A DNA stretch of 64,000 nucleotides from Winogradskyella eckloniae (lineage in GTDB: Bacteria > Bacteroidota > Bacteroidia > Flavobacteriales > Flavobacteriaceae). The stretch is from NCBI RefSeq assembly GCF_013249045.1, contig NZ_JABRWP010000001.1, positions 1 through 64,000 of the forward strand. The letters run 5' to 3'. This document shows, one piece after another, positions 52,931 through 62,051 of the stretch; within the stretch, counting starts at the first letter, position 1; every line of letters begins with the position of its first letter. A model generated the notes under the pieces. The model made no database searches. It saw only the letters and a list, made by a program, of their open reading frames with translations, and was not told the DNA's origin. Both the position numbers and the translations under genes were made by a program.

Positions 52931-55567
52931 TCATTTCCACACCATAACTTCCTTAGTCACTTCTTTAAAAGCATTATACACATGAAACAATCTTGCTTTT
53001 AATAACAGTTTTCTGCCTTCAACACTTCTTGTAAAAACCAGTTTGTTTTTACCTAAATAGTTTGTCCAATGTTTTTGAAACACTAAAGCATTATCCTTTT
53101 TATCGCCAAATAATTCCGGAACAGGATAGAAATTTTCAACATCTAGTTGTTTTCTGAAAAAATTGGTCTTTACAATTAAATATCTTGGCGATTCAATTGG
53201 TTCTAAAAGCTCAGTCAATGCTTTTGCGAATAGTGAATTTTCAAGCGCATTGGCACCAACCAGATTACAAACCACATCGCCTTTTCCTAATACATAAGAA
53301 TTCACGCTTATATTTTCTCTACCTGAAGTGATATAACCCAACTCATCTAAAGTATCTAAAATGGCGAATCCCATTTTCCCAATTTTCTTATACAAATAAC
53401 CATGACGAATATAGAGTTTTAGCGCTTTCCAAAGCTTATAGCCAAACATAGCAACAAACGCAGCAATAAATGCATAGACAAAATACAACACGCCTCGTTG
53501 TAAAATAAGATTGAAACTGCCTGCTATAAATTCCACATAAAAAAGCGTGATGGTAACTAACAATTCTACCACAAAAAACCGAAGCACATCAAAATAATAG
53601 ATTTGCTTTTGGCGTTTATAAGGGCGTTTTCCTTGATGTAAAATCTTAACTTCTTTGGTTAGCTTCGTGCCTTTTCCAATGGCATTATTCCATTTTTCGG
53701 TCGTTAATATTCGTTTGGTTGCAACATTTAAGGTTGATTCATTTAAAGCATCAATCTGTTCCACCGGAATCTCATCAGGAATATTTAAACGTTCAAAACC
53801 GTTGGAAATAAACGGAATCGTACTGTTGGTTACACCCACAAAAGCTTCAAAGCGTCGTTTTAAAGTATCTACTTCTCTTCCTCCATCTAAATCCGTTGGG
53901 TCCACACAGGCCAAATGCCAAATGTTTCCGGTTTTTTTTGGTGCATTGGCATCTTTCCGAATGGCGCGTCCTCGCATTTGATTAGACGATACAAAAGACC
54001 CAATGAAAGAAGCCAGAATTAAACTATTAATCGATGGTGCGTCCCAACCTTCGCCTAATAAGGATTTTGTACCAATTAAAACTCTAATATAACCTGCTTC
54101 AAAAAGTTGTGTAATAATGCTAACAATAGAATTTTTCGGTTTTCCTTTTGAAGTTACTAAGAGGAAAGATTCATCTATTTGTAAAGGCGAAAATGAAAAA
54201 TAATCTAAAGATTCAATCGCCTCAAAATGTCTTAAAATAGATTGATGAATAATAACAATACTGCCAGAAAGCACCGCTAATTCTTCAGGTTTATCGCAAT
54301 AATAACGTACATATTGAAAAATAGGCAGTACACCAATTTTGTCTATACCTTCTATTTCTTCAGTTTTAATATTCAAAAATTCCTTTCGGATATAATCTGT
54401 TAGAATTACGCATCTTAAATCGCGTTTTAAGCTTTCGCGTTCTGCCTTTACAATACTGACGATGCTTTTTAGCTTACTCGGACTGTTAGAAAGAGATTTA
54501 TACAATAAATTTTCACCAATAAAATCGACTGAATTTCGCTCAAAAACATGAAGGCGTCTAAGTCGTTTTTCTAAAGTAGACACATACTTTTCTTGCTCAA
54601 TTAATTGTTCTCTATCGGAAACTAATAGGTTCTGAAATAAAATACCTAACCAATGTAAATCGAGTTCAGGGAACTGAATCATTTCTTTTTCATCGAACCC
54701 TAAAACTTCTAATTTTTGATGGTCAATTTCAAAGCCACAAGCATATAAAAATATGAGAATGGCAGAAAAATATTCGGTATTGGCATAAAGTTCATCTAAG
54801 TGCCAATTTGGGTTTTTGTAAAACCGATGGTCAATTAAAAAATCGATAAAGGTTTCGTCCTTTAATAATTCGTCTTTAAAATCTGAAATGTTTCGTCTAT
54901 AATCAACAATAAAATTAATCTCTAAATCTTCGGGTTTTGAGAAATAGACAAAATCTTGATGTGGACTCAAATCCTTTTCGCGTACCAAATCTGGCACTGC
55001 AATTTCATCATCTACTTCGCCACAAAGTGTGAAATATTTAGACACCTCAGCTCTGCTGCTGTCGTAAGGTGGTGTAGCTGTGAGCGCAACAATGTAAAAT
55101 TCAGTATTGCGTTTTAAGTCCATTAAGCAATTCCACCATGCATTTTTTAAATGATGTGCTTCGTCTAAAACTAAAGTTTCAATTTGGTGTGTTTTGAAGA
55201 ATTGGTAATAGTCGTTTTTATCTTCAAACGTTTTATAAAAAGCGTGCAAAGATTGGTAGGTCGAAAAGGTAACATCGCTTGGCGATTTAATATCAAATGA
55301 AAAGGCTTCAAAATCACAATTCTCGGTAAAAAAGTTTTGTAATCGGTCTTCCCATTGATTTCTAATGGTCAGCGTTGGTGCCAACACCAATGTTTTCTTT
55401 CCTAATTTTCTAACTATTTCTAATCCCAGAATGGTTTTCCCAGAACCTGGTGGTGCAATAACATGAAAATGGTTATCTGCAATATGACTATTAAAGTGCT
55501 TTAAAAGTTCGGCTTGGTAGCTTCGCCATGGAAAAATAAATTCTAAATCATCTAAGGATTTGAGCAC
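52931..55567 (-). CDS. SF2 helicase-like protein with C-terminal membrane segment
   Basis: An 878-residue DEAD/DEAH-type ATPase. Walker A is A-P-P-G-S-G-K-T (38-45), motif II D-E-A-H-H (135-139), motif III T-A-T-P (163-166), and motifs V/VI G-E-G-W-D-A-P (505-511) and Q-M-R-G-R-A-I-R (530-537). An insert of about 250 residues (200-450) separates the two RecA folds. Residues about 663-685 and 693-712 form two hydrophobic helices, so the protein is likely membrane-anchored, and a cytosolic domain follows. The role is unknown; DNA or RNA processing or defence are possible. It interrupts the heme cluster on the opposite strand. Confidence 0.85.
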   Translation of the reverse strand: MLKSLDDLEFIFPWRSYQAELLKHFNSHIADNHFHVIAPPGSGKTILGLEIVRKLGKKTLVLAPTLTIRNQWEDRLQNFFTENCDFEAFSFDIKSPSDVTFSTYQSLHAFYKTFEDKNDYYQFFKTHQIETLVLDEAHHLKNAWWNCLMDLKRNTEFYIVALTATPPYDSSRAEVSKYFTLCGEVDDEIAVPDLVREKDLSPHQDFVYFSKPEDLEINFIVDYRRNISDFKDELLKDETFIDFLIDHRFYKNPNWHLDELYANTEYFSAILIFLYACGFEIDHQKLEVLGFDEKEMIQFPELDLHWLGILFQNLLVSDREQLIEQEKYVSTLEKRLRRLHVFERNSVDFIGENLLYKSLSNSPSKLKSIVSIVKAERESLKRDLRCVILTDYIRKEFLNIKTEEIEGIDKIGVLPIFQYVRYYCDKPEELAVLSGSIVIIHQSILRHFEAIESLDYFSFSPLQIDESFLLVTSKGKPKNSIVSIITQLFEAGYIRVLIGTKSLLGEGWDAPSINSLILASFIGSFVSSNQMRGRAIRKDANAPKKTGNIWHLACVDPTDLDGGREVDTLKRRFEAFVGVTNSTIPFISNGFERLNIPDEIPVEQIDALNESTLNVATKRILTTEKWNNAIGKGTKLTKEVKILHQGKRPYKRQKQIYYFDVLRFFVVELLVTITLFYVEFIAGSFNLILQRGVLYFVYAFIAAFVAMFGYKLWKALKLYIRHGYLYKKIGKMGFAILDTLDELGYITSGRENISVNSYVLGKGDVVCNLVGANALENSLFAKALTELLEPIESPRYLIVKTNFFRKQLDVENFYPVPELFGDKKDNALVFQKHWTNYLGKNKLVFTRSVEGRKLLLKARLFHVYNAFKEVTKEVMVWK

Positions 55568-55588
55568 TCTAAAATGGGTTTAAATCGT

Positions 55589-55596
55589 TAACTTTG
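55589..55596 (+). promoter_or_regulatory. -7 box of hemB
   Basis: TAACTTTG matches TAnnTTTG, 100 nt upstream of the hemB ATG, in the divergent region shared with the helicase. Confidence 0.5.
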
Positions 55597-55628
55597 TATT
55601 TGATAAAAGTAATCATAAAGACCTTAAT

Positions 55629-55680
55629 GACCTAGCAGGTTTAGATACTGAAATAAATTCAGCATAACACCTAGTTGGTC
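55629..55680. repeat. Degenerate REP-like element in hemB leader
   Basis: GACCTAGCAGGT (55629-55640) and ACCTAGTTGGTC (55669-55680) are related to the REP family of the RAYT region. They lie between the hemB -7 box and its ATG, thus in the leader mRNA. Confidence 0.5.
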
Positions 55681-55696
55681 TAAAAAAGCATGGAAT

Positions 55697-56686
55697 ATGT
55701 TCCCAATTAAAAGACATCGCAGACTAAGAACAAACGAAGCTATTAGAAGTTTGGTTAGAGAAACGTACATTACACCAAACGACTTTTTAGTTCCACTTTT
55801 TGTGGTGGAAGGCAAAGGTGTAAAAGACGAAATTGCATCTATGCCCAACTATTTTAGGTACAGTTTAGATTTGCTTGAAAAGGAAGTGAAAGAATTATGG
55901 AATTTAGGTTTAAAAGCCGTTTTACTTTTTGTTAAAGTTCCGGATAATTTAAAAGACAACAAAGGCACAGAAGCTTTAAACTCAGACGGATTGATGCAAC
56001 GCGCTATTAAAACGGTAAAAAATGCTTGTCCGGATATGCTAGTGATGACAGATGTTGCGCTAGACCCATACTCTTCGGTTGGCCACGATGGTATTGTACA
56101 AAACGGTATGATAATTAATGATGAATCTGCCGAAGTTTTAGCAAAAATGGCATTAACACACGCCCAAGCAGGTTCTGATTTTGTTGCACCAAGTGATATG
56201 AATGATGGCAGAACCTTACAAATTCGTCAATTACTAGAACAAGAAGGTTTTAAAAACACTGGTATTATGGCGTACACCGCAAAATATGCGTCGTCCTTTT
56301 ATGGCCCTTTTAGAGATGCACTAGATTCTGCACCTGTAGATATGGTAGATGTTCCAAAGGATAAAAAAACGTATCAAATGGATTTTGGTAACCGCATAGA
56401 GGCCGTTAGAGAAACCTTGATAGATATTGAAGAAGGTGCCGATATTGTGATGGTAAAACCAGGCCTTTCGTATCTTGATATTTTAAGAGATATTAAAAAC
56501 GAAGTCGATGTGCCTGTAGCGGTTTATCAAGTGTCTGGTGAATATGCTATGATTAAAGCTGCTGCAGAAAAAGGTTGGTTAAACCACGACCAAGTGATGC
56601 TAGAAACCACGATGGCATTTAAGCGTGCTGGTGCCGATATCATTACTTCTTATTTTGCTAAGGATGTGGTGAAGTTGATAAGTTAA
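55697..56686 (+). CDS. hemB: Porphobilinogen synthase (ALA dehydratase)
   Basis: Condenses two 5-aminolevulinates to porphobilinogen in the cytosol. The 329 residues carry both Schiff-base lysines, in Y-T-A-K-Y-A-S-S-F-Y-G-P-F (about 200) and in M-V-K-P-G-L-S-Y-L-D (about 253). The metal segment D-V-A-L-D-P-Y-S-S-V-G-H-D-G has Asp instead of Cys, so it is the Mg-type, zinc-independent class. It lies apart from the hemA operon, separated by the helicase, with its own promoter and a leader containing REP-like arms. Confidence 0.95.
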   Translation: MFPIKRHRRLRTNEAIRSLVRETYITPNDFLVPLFVVEGKGVKDEIASMPNYFRYSLDLLEKEVKELWNLGLKAVLLFVKVPDNLKDNKGTEALNSDGLMQRAIKTVKNACPDMLVMTDVALDPYSSVGHDGIVQNGMIINDESAEVLAKMALTHAQAGSDFVAPSDMNDGRTLQIRQLLEQEGFKNTGIMAYTAKYASSFYGPFRDALDSAPVDMVDVPKDKKTYQMDFGNRIEAVRETLIDIEEGADIVMVKPGLSYLDILRDIKNEVDVPVAVYQVSGEYAMIKAAAEKGWLNHDQVMLETTMAFKRAGADIITSYFAKDVVKLIS

Positions 56687-56689
56687 TTA

Positions 56690-57418
56690 TTAGTCCTTTC
56701 CAAAGGGATCACCACAGAACTCTTTAAATTCTTCTTTGGTCATTAAATCGCCTTCCACTGGCTCTATAATATCATCAGCTTCTGGGCTTTTAAAATCTAG
56801 CTTAATGGCTTTCCATAAGAAAACAACGTCTTCGATTTCTAAAATTAATCCAGGTAAACCATTAAATCCTTTTGGCCCATGTTTCACTGGTATTTCTGGC
56901 GTGTACCACGCTTTTAATATTTTATCATTAAGCTTATCAATGGTAGCTAAATAACAGGTATAACCATCAATAACTTTAGACTCTTCGGTAAGTATCCATT
57001 CTTTAGGCTTTTGAATCACTCTTACTGTTGGACCCATTATTTCATTTTGAGTAATAGTAAAATCGCGACTCAGGTCATTAAAGTATACAGAACTACCACC
57101 AGCTAATGACCACGAAATATTATGTTTACTTTTAGTGATAATAAGACCATCACTACCGTTGTTCCAACCAGGAATATCAATTTTTGGCTCAACATTATAA
57201 ATAGAAACGCTATCATTAAATATCAAATATCCCTCAACAGGTTCAGAATCTTGAAACATTTGTAAAGCCATATTTTTCGCTTCTGAGTTTTCCAAATTTT
57301 CAAAAGGCTTCTCAATGCTATCTTTAATAACTTCAATTCTGTAGGTTATTTTTCCTTTATTCTGAGCAGTTAAGCTATAGATCCCTAAAAAGCAGATTGT
57401 TAAAATAAATTTTTTCAT
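56690..57418 (-). CDS. GLPGLI-family secreted protein
   Basis: A 242-residue exported protein with a signal peptide ending S-L-T-A-Q. Its family name is spelled out in G-F-N-G-L-P-G-L-I-L-E (about 195-205). Members are Bacteroidota-specific, of unknown function, sometimes next to TonB receptors or proteases. The ATG at 57418 is chosen over one eight codons upstream because it opens directly into the signal peptide. It is convergent with hemB, 3 nt between stops. Confidence 0.9.
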   Translation of the reverse strand: MKKFILTICFLGIYSLTAQNKGKITYRIEVIKDSIEKPFENLENSEAKNMALQMFQDSEPVEGYLIFNDSVSIYNVEPKIDIPGWNNGSDGLIITKSKHNISWSLAGGSSVYFNDLSRDFTITQNEIMGPTVRVIQKPKEWILTEESKVIDGYTCYLATIDKLNDKILKAWYTPEIPVKHGPKGFNGLPGLILEIEDVVFLWKAIKLDFKSPEADDIIEPVEGDLMTKEEFKEFCGDPFGKD

Positions 57419-57519
57419 TCTTAAATTTACAAAAAATAACAATACTCAAATATTAAGTATATATTACAACTTAATTATATCTCTAAAATTAGCTAGCAGA
57501 TAATTAGTATTCATTTTGT

Positions 57520-57527
57520 AACTTTGC
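57520..57527 (+). promoter_or_regulatory. -7 box of CNNM gene
   Basis: TAACTTTG matches TAnnTTTG, 23 nt before the ATG at 57551. Confidence 0.5.
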
Positions 57528-57550
57528 ACATCTAAAACTTCAAAATATTA

Positions 57551-58669
57551 ATGGGCTTACTCATTTTTTACGCTGTCATTTCCATCTTCTTTTCATTTCT
57601 ATGTTCTATTCTAGAAGCTGTACTCCTAAGTATTACGCCAACTTTTCTTAATCTTAAAAAGAAAGAAGGCAAAGCGTATGCTACCGAATTAGAAGAATTA
57701 AAAAAAGATGTAGACCGTCCTCTAATTGCAATTCTAACATTAAATACAATTGCGCATACCGTTGGTGCGATTTTGGTTGGTGTACAAGCCGAAGCCGCTT
57801 ATGCAGATTTATATGGTACTGAAAAGCAAAGTCTATTTGGCTTTGAGTTTACGGAAGACATTATGGTTGGTGTAGTCTCTACTATAATGACCATACTTAT
57901 ATTGGTGGCTTCAGAAATTATCCCAAAAACTATTGGTGCAACATATTGGAAAAAATTAGCAAATTTCACAACCAAAGCACTTAATGTTTTAATATTCCCA
58001 TTAAAATGGACAGGTATATTATGGCTGTTACAACTCACTACTAAATTAATTGGTGGTAAAGGTCACGGCAGTGTATTAAGCAGAGAGGGCTTTGTTGCCA
58101 TGGCAGATATTGCGCAAGAAGAAGGTGTTTTTGAAGAAAATGAAAGTAAAGTCATTAAAAACTTGCTCAATTTTAAAGAAGTGAGAGCCAAAGATGTTAT
58201 GACACCTAGAACCGTTGTAAAAACGGAAAATGAAAAAATGACCATTGAAGAATTTTTTAATGCAAATTCTAACATTCGCTTTTCTCGAATTCCCGTTTAC
58301 ACGAATGACGCAGATAATATTACGGGCTTAGTTTTAAAAGCCGAAGTCTTTAAAGAAATGGCTTTAGGTAATGGTTCAAAATTATTATCAGAAATTAAAC
58401 GTAGTATCATTATAGTTAATAGAGACTTATCTATACCAACGTTGTTTGAACAATTAATAGAAAGCCGAAACCATTTGGCCTTAGTCGTTGATGAATACGG
58501 AACCGTAAGTGGTTTAGTGACTATGGAAGATGTCATTGAAACCTTACTTGGACTCGAAATAATGGACGAAAGTGATAACGTATCTGACTTACAACTCTTA
58601 GCGCGTCGAAGCTGGGAAACAAGAGCGAAACGATTGGGTATAATTGATAGCGATAAGCCTACGGAATAA
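57551..58669 (+). CDS. CNNM/CBS (hemolysin-like) membrane protein
   Basis: A 372-residue protein: an N-terminal CNNM/DUF21 transmembrane domain (about 1-165, with S-I-L-E-A-V-L-L-S near 19 and L-T-L-N-T-I-A-H-T-V-G-A) and a CBS pair (about 205-335), with V-M-T-P-R-T-V in the first CBS and V-D-E-Y-G-T-V-S-G-L-V-T-M-E-D-V in the second. The usual CorC-type C-terminal domain is short or missing. Relatives export Mg or Co. It overlaps the MGMT start by one base. Confidence 0.9.
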   Translation: MGLLIFYAVISIFFSFLCSILEAVLLSITPTFLNLKKKEGKAYATELEELKKDVDRPLIAILTLNTIAHTVGAILVGVQAEAAYADLYGTEKQSLFGFEFTEDIMVGVVSTIMTILILVASEIIPKTIGATYWKKLANFTTKALNVLIFPLKWTGILWLLQLTTKLIGGKGHGSVLSREGFVAMADIAQEEGVFEENESKVIKNLLNFKEVRAKDVMTPRTVVKTENEKMTIEEFFNANSNIRFSRIPVYTNDADNITGLVLKAEVFKEMALGNGSKLLSEIKRSIIIVNRDLSIPTLFEQLIESRNHLALVVDEYGTVSGLVTMEDVIETLLGLEIMDESDNVSDLQLLARRSWETRAKRLGIIDSDKPTE

Positions 58670-59142
58670 TGCAAACATGTTATATTGAAACACCTCTTGG
58701 ACATGCCAAAATCGTAGGAAACGAAAACGGTATTGTCTCCGTTTCAATAGAAAATACATCTAAAGCATTATCAGATACCATACCAGAAGCACTACTAGAT
58801 TGTGTGATTCAGTTAAAAGAATACTTCTACGAAAAACGAAAAACTTTTAACCTAAAACTAAACCCAGAAGGCACTACTTTTCAGAAAAAAGTATGGAATG
58901 AATTATCTACCATTCCTTATGGCAAAACCATATCGTACTTACAATTATCTAAACAGCTAGGTGATGTAAAGGTTATACGAGCTGCCGCAAATGCCAATGG
59001 GAAAAATCCACTTTGGATCATTGTACCTTGCCACAGAGTTATTGGTAGCGATGGTAGTTTAACAGGATATGCTGGTGGATTACATAGAAAACAATGGTTA
59101 CTTAACCATGAAAATGCCTATAAACAACAATCCTTATTTTAA
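58669..59142 (+). CDS. Methylated-DNA-protein cysteine methyltransferase
   Basis: Suicide DNA repair protein that takes methyl from O6-methylguanine or O4-methylthymine. The 157 residues end with the active-site motif I-I-V-P-C-H-R-V-I-G (Cys near 122) and L-T-G-Y-A-G-G-L-H-R-K. The helix-turn-helix with R-A-A-A-N-A-N-G-K-N-P is intact. It is coupled by one-base overlaps to the CNNM gene before and the DUF4442 gene after. Confidence 0.93.
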   Translation: MQTCYIETPLGHAKIVGNENGIVSVSIENTSKALSDTIPEALLDCVIQLKEYFYEKRKTFNLKLNPEGTTFQKKVWNELSTIPYGKTISYLQLSKQLGDVKVIRAAANANGKNPLWIIVPCHRVIGSDGSLTGYAGGLHRKQWLLNHENAYKQQSLF

Positions 59143-59663
59143 TGTATAAAAAAGGTACAGAATTCCTAAAACGCTTTTTTAAAACGTCTACTATTTACAA
59201 ATATGGCTTTAATTGGTCGCCAATGTACAGACGCACCACAGCAAAACTCATAACCGTTAGTGACGATTTAAGCTATGTAAAAATTAGACTAAAGCCTAGT
59301 TGGAAAAACCGCAATTACGCTGGTTCTATTTTTGGAGGAAGCATGTTATCTGCAACAGATCCCATCTATATGATTCAATTAATTCAGTTACTTGGAGAGG
59401 ATTATGTTGTTTGGGATAAAGCGGTAGAAGCGCGTTATAAAAAACCCGGAAAATCTACAATCTATGGCGAATTTGTTTTTAAATTAGAGGAAATAAAAGC
59501 CATAAAAGCATCTGTTGCAACAAATTTTGAAACAGATATCCATAAAACAATGCATCTTGTTGATGATGAACAAAATATTATTGCTACTTTTAATAAAACA
59601 CTTTATATCGCTGACAAACAGTTTTATAAAGAAAAACTAGCTAAAAGAAATACTAATACTTAA
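59142..59663 (+). CDS. DUF4442 hotdog-fold protein
   Basis: A 173-residue hotdog-fold protein of the DUF4442 group, related to thioesterases. Core motif: N-Y-A-G-S-I-F-G-G-S-M-L-S-A-T-D-P-I near 62-79, where the central helix of the fold would be. A classical active-site acid is not obvious, so activity on acyl-CoA is only inferred. Its start overlaps the MGMT stop by one base, and a serine-hydrolase gene begins 13 nt later. Confidence 0.85.
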   Translation: MYKKGTEFLKRFFKTSTIYKYGFNWSPMYRRTTAKLITVSDDLSYVKIRLKPSWKNRNYAGSIFGGSMLSATDPIYMIQLIQLLGEDYVVWDKAVEARYKKPGKSTIYGEFVFKLEEIKAIKASVATNFETDIHKTMHLVDDEQNIIATFNKTLYIADKQFYKEKLAKRNTNT

Positions 59664-59676
59664 ACACGCGCTCTAC

Positions 59677-60831
59677 ATGAAATTCTTAAAAAAGACTTTA
59701 AAATTCATAGCTATCTTACTCGCTATAATTGTTGCTGCATTATACATCACAGATACAGACTATTTATTAAAAGCAGTAAGAACAATCTACCTCACAGGTC
59801 ATTCTACAGCCTATTTAGAAGATTATAAAAAATTCGATAACCAGTCAATTGCAGGAAGTAGTACACCACAACCATGGCCTAATCACAAAAACTATAATAC
59901 TGTTGAAGCTACAGATGCTCTAAAAAAAGCCCATAACGACTGGAAATCCATTGCTTATGTGATTATAAAAAATGACAGTGTTTGGTTTGAAGAATATTAC
60001 GACGGTTTTAACGCAAATTCTAAAACCAACTCATTTTCTATGGCCAAGAGTTATGTCTCTGGTTTAATGTTTAAAGCCATACAAGATGGTTATATAAAAA
60101 GTATAGACCAACCTGTATGTGATTTTCTACCCGCATTTTGTGATGGTAATGCGGCAAAAATGACCGTTGGCGATTTGTCTAGTATGGCTTCTGGTACCAA
60201 TTGGGACGAAGCTTATTATTCGCCATTATCTATAACAACGCGCGCTTATTTTGATGATGACTTGGCTAAAGTAATGAATGGTCTAAAAATGGAAAAAGAC
60301 CCAGGACAAGCCTTTAAATATGCTAGTGGAGACACTCAAATGTTAGCCATGGTTGTAGAAAAAGCAACAGGGAAAAAATTATATACATACCTAGAAGAAA
60401 GCTTCTGGAAACCTTTAGGTTCTGAAAACGAAACGCTTTGGCAAGTAGATAGCGAAGATCATGATTTAGTAAAAGCCTATTGTTGTATTGCAAGTAATGC
60501 TAAGGATTTTGCCAGATATGGTAAGCTATTTAAAGATCACGGAAAATGGAATGGCAAAACCATATTAGATTCTACATTTGTTGCTAAATCCATAACACCA
60601 AGATTTTCTGAAAGCCCAGAATACGGTTATGGTTGGTGGTTAAAAAAACAATTTGGAAAAGACTTTTTTATGATGCGTGGTCATCTCGGACAATATGTTA
60701 TAGTTCAACCAGAAGACAATATTATAATTGTAAGGTTAGGTCATAAAAAGTCACCAGATGCAGGCGTTGGCGTTTTTACAAATGATATTAGCCTATACAT
60801 TGAAGAAGCTTATAAGATGATGCGTAAATAA
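59677..60831 (+). CDS. Serine hydrolase (class C beta-lactamase-like)
   Basis: A 384-residue membrane-anchored or periplasmic serine hydrolase. After an N-terminal hydrophobic helix (about 6-24), the beta-lactamase fold shows the nucleophile motif S-M-A-K (about 122-125), a Tyr in F-K-Y-A-S-G-D-T in place of Y-x-N, and R-G-H-L-G-Q near 330 for the third K/H-x-G element. Family members are penicillin-binding or esterase-like; the substrate is unknown. It is in an operon-like string with the preceding genes. Confidence 0.88.
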   Translation: MKFLKKTLKFIAILLAIIVAALYITDTDYLLKAVRTIYLTGHSTAYLEDYKKFDNQSIAGSSTPQPWPNHKNYNTVEATDALKKAHNDWKSIAYVIIKNDSVWFEEYYDGFNANSKTNSFSMAKSYVSGLMFKAIQDGYIKSIDQPVCDFLPAFCDGNAAKMTVGDLSSMASGTNWDEAYYSPLSITTRAYFDDDLAKVMNGLKMEKDPGQAFKYASGDTQMLAMVVEKATGKKLYTYLEESFWKPLGSENETLWQVDSEDHDLVKAYCCIASNAKDFARYGKLFKDHGKWNGKTILDSTFVAKSITPRFSESPEYGYGWWLKKQFGKDFFMMRGHLGQYVIVQPEDNIIIVRLGHKKSPDAGVGVFTNDISLYIEEAYKMMRK

Positions 60832-60840
60832 ATTTGTACT

Positions 60841-61317
60841 TTGAACCAATTAATAACAAAAGAGCATCTATTATTTTTAGTAATAGGAGGATTTTCAATA
60901 CTTCTTACTGCTGAATTAGCCTATTTTGTTGGACAAATAGTGAGCGATTCGCTCATAATTGCTAAACTTAATCCTGTATTTATTATTAGCGTTAAAGCCT
61001 TTGTTCGCCTAGTCATTTATATACTTTCTGTCTTCTTAATTTTAAAGTTAATAGTTAAACGAAAACGATTCAATAAAGCGAATCTCAAAACATTAATAAT
61101 TGGGATAATTGTAACTTATGCAATAGTTCAAGTTTTTCAAATTCTTTATGGCATATATGGCATTTCAAGTTTAGAAAACTATAGTACAGCAGCAATCGAT
61201 TACTCGAAATATCTTAAGGAAAATTACTTTATTCTAATTATTTCATCAATTGTATATTATTTTCAACTGCTACTTTTTGCTCTTATCATTATAAATTATA
61301 CCATAAAAGATGATTAG
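60841..61317 (+). CDS. Small membrane protein, unknown
   Basis: A 158-residue protein with four predicted transmembrane helices (about 11-32, 45-67, 80-105, 127-153) and few charged residues outside a K-R-K-R-F-N-K-A loop between helices 2 and 3. It starts with TTG at 60841, 9 nt after the serine hydrolase, and overlaps the next gene by 8 nt. No family is recognised. The tight packing suggests it belongs to the same operon. Confidence 0.65.
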   Translation: MNQLITKEHLLFLVIGGFSILLTAELAYFVGQIVSDSLIIAKLNPVFIISVKAFVRLVIYILSVFLILKLIVKRKRFNKANLKTLIIGIIVTYAIVQVFQILYGIYGISSLENYSTAAIDYSKYLKENYFILIISSIVYYFQLLLFALIIINYTIKDD

Positions 61318-62023
61318 TAAACTCAATTTAGAAAACATACTGTTCTTGGACATAGAAACCGTTCCTGAAATGGAATATTTCTCAGATTTAGACAACACCA
61401 AACAAGAGCTTTGGGAAGCAAAATCGCGCTATCAAAGAAAGGATGAGTTTACAGCCGAGGCATTTTATGACAGAGCAGGCATTTGGGCAGAATTTGGGAA
61501 AATAGTTTGTATTTCAGTTGGGTATTTTAAACTAGAAGGCGCATCTAGAACCTTTAGAGTAACCTCGTTTTATGGCGATGAAATAAAACTATTAAAGGAC
61601 TTTAAAAATTTATTAATTACGCATTTTAGCTCAAACAAACATTTATTATGCGCTCATAATGGTAAGGAATTCGATTTTCCATACATCGCAAGGCGAATGA
61701 TTATTCACAACATAGAATTACCGTATAAACTAAATTTATTTGGCAAGAAACCTTGGGAAGTACCACACTTAGACACTTTAGAACTCTGGAAATTTGGCGA
61801 TTACAAAACCTATACATCCTTAAAATTATTAACCAATGTATTAGGCATTCCCTCACCTAAAGATGACATAGATGGCAGCGAAGTTTATAATGTTTATTAT
61901 AAAGACAAAGAAATAGATCGCATTATAATCTATTGCGAAAAAGATACCATTGCTGTAGCCCAAATTTTCTTAAGATTACGAGGAGATGAGTTACTTCACG
62001 ACAATGAAATAAAACATGTATAA
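61310..62023 (+). CDS. DEDDy-type 3'-5' exonuclease
   Basis: A 237-residue RNase H-fold nuclease (PolB-like exonuclease family), acting on DNA or RNA ends in the cytosol. Acidic metal ligands appear in F-L-D-I-E-T-V-P-E (Asp and Glu near 14-16), A-H-N-G-K-E-F-D-F-P-Y (Asp near 124) and the last Tyr-x3-Asp in Y-C-E-K-D-T (about 204-208). All four acidic positions are present. It overlaps the upstream small membrane gene by 8 nt and is 28 nt before the ABC gene. Confidence 0.88.
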   Translation: MISKLNLENILFLDIETVPEMEYFSDLDNTKQELWEAKSRYQRKDEFTAEAFYDRAGIWAEFGKIVCISVGYFKLEGASRTFRVTSFYGDEIKLLKDFKNLLITHFSSNKHLLCAHNGKEFDFPYIARRMIIHNIELPYKLNLFGKKPWEVPHLDTLELWKFGDYKTYTSLKLLTNVLGIPSPKDDIDGSEVYNVYYKDKEIDRIIIYCEKDTIAVAQIFLRLRGDELLHDNEIKHV

Positions 62024-62051
62024 TTAATAAAACAAGATTAGAACTTCAGTT

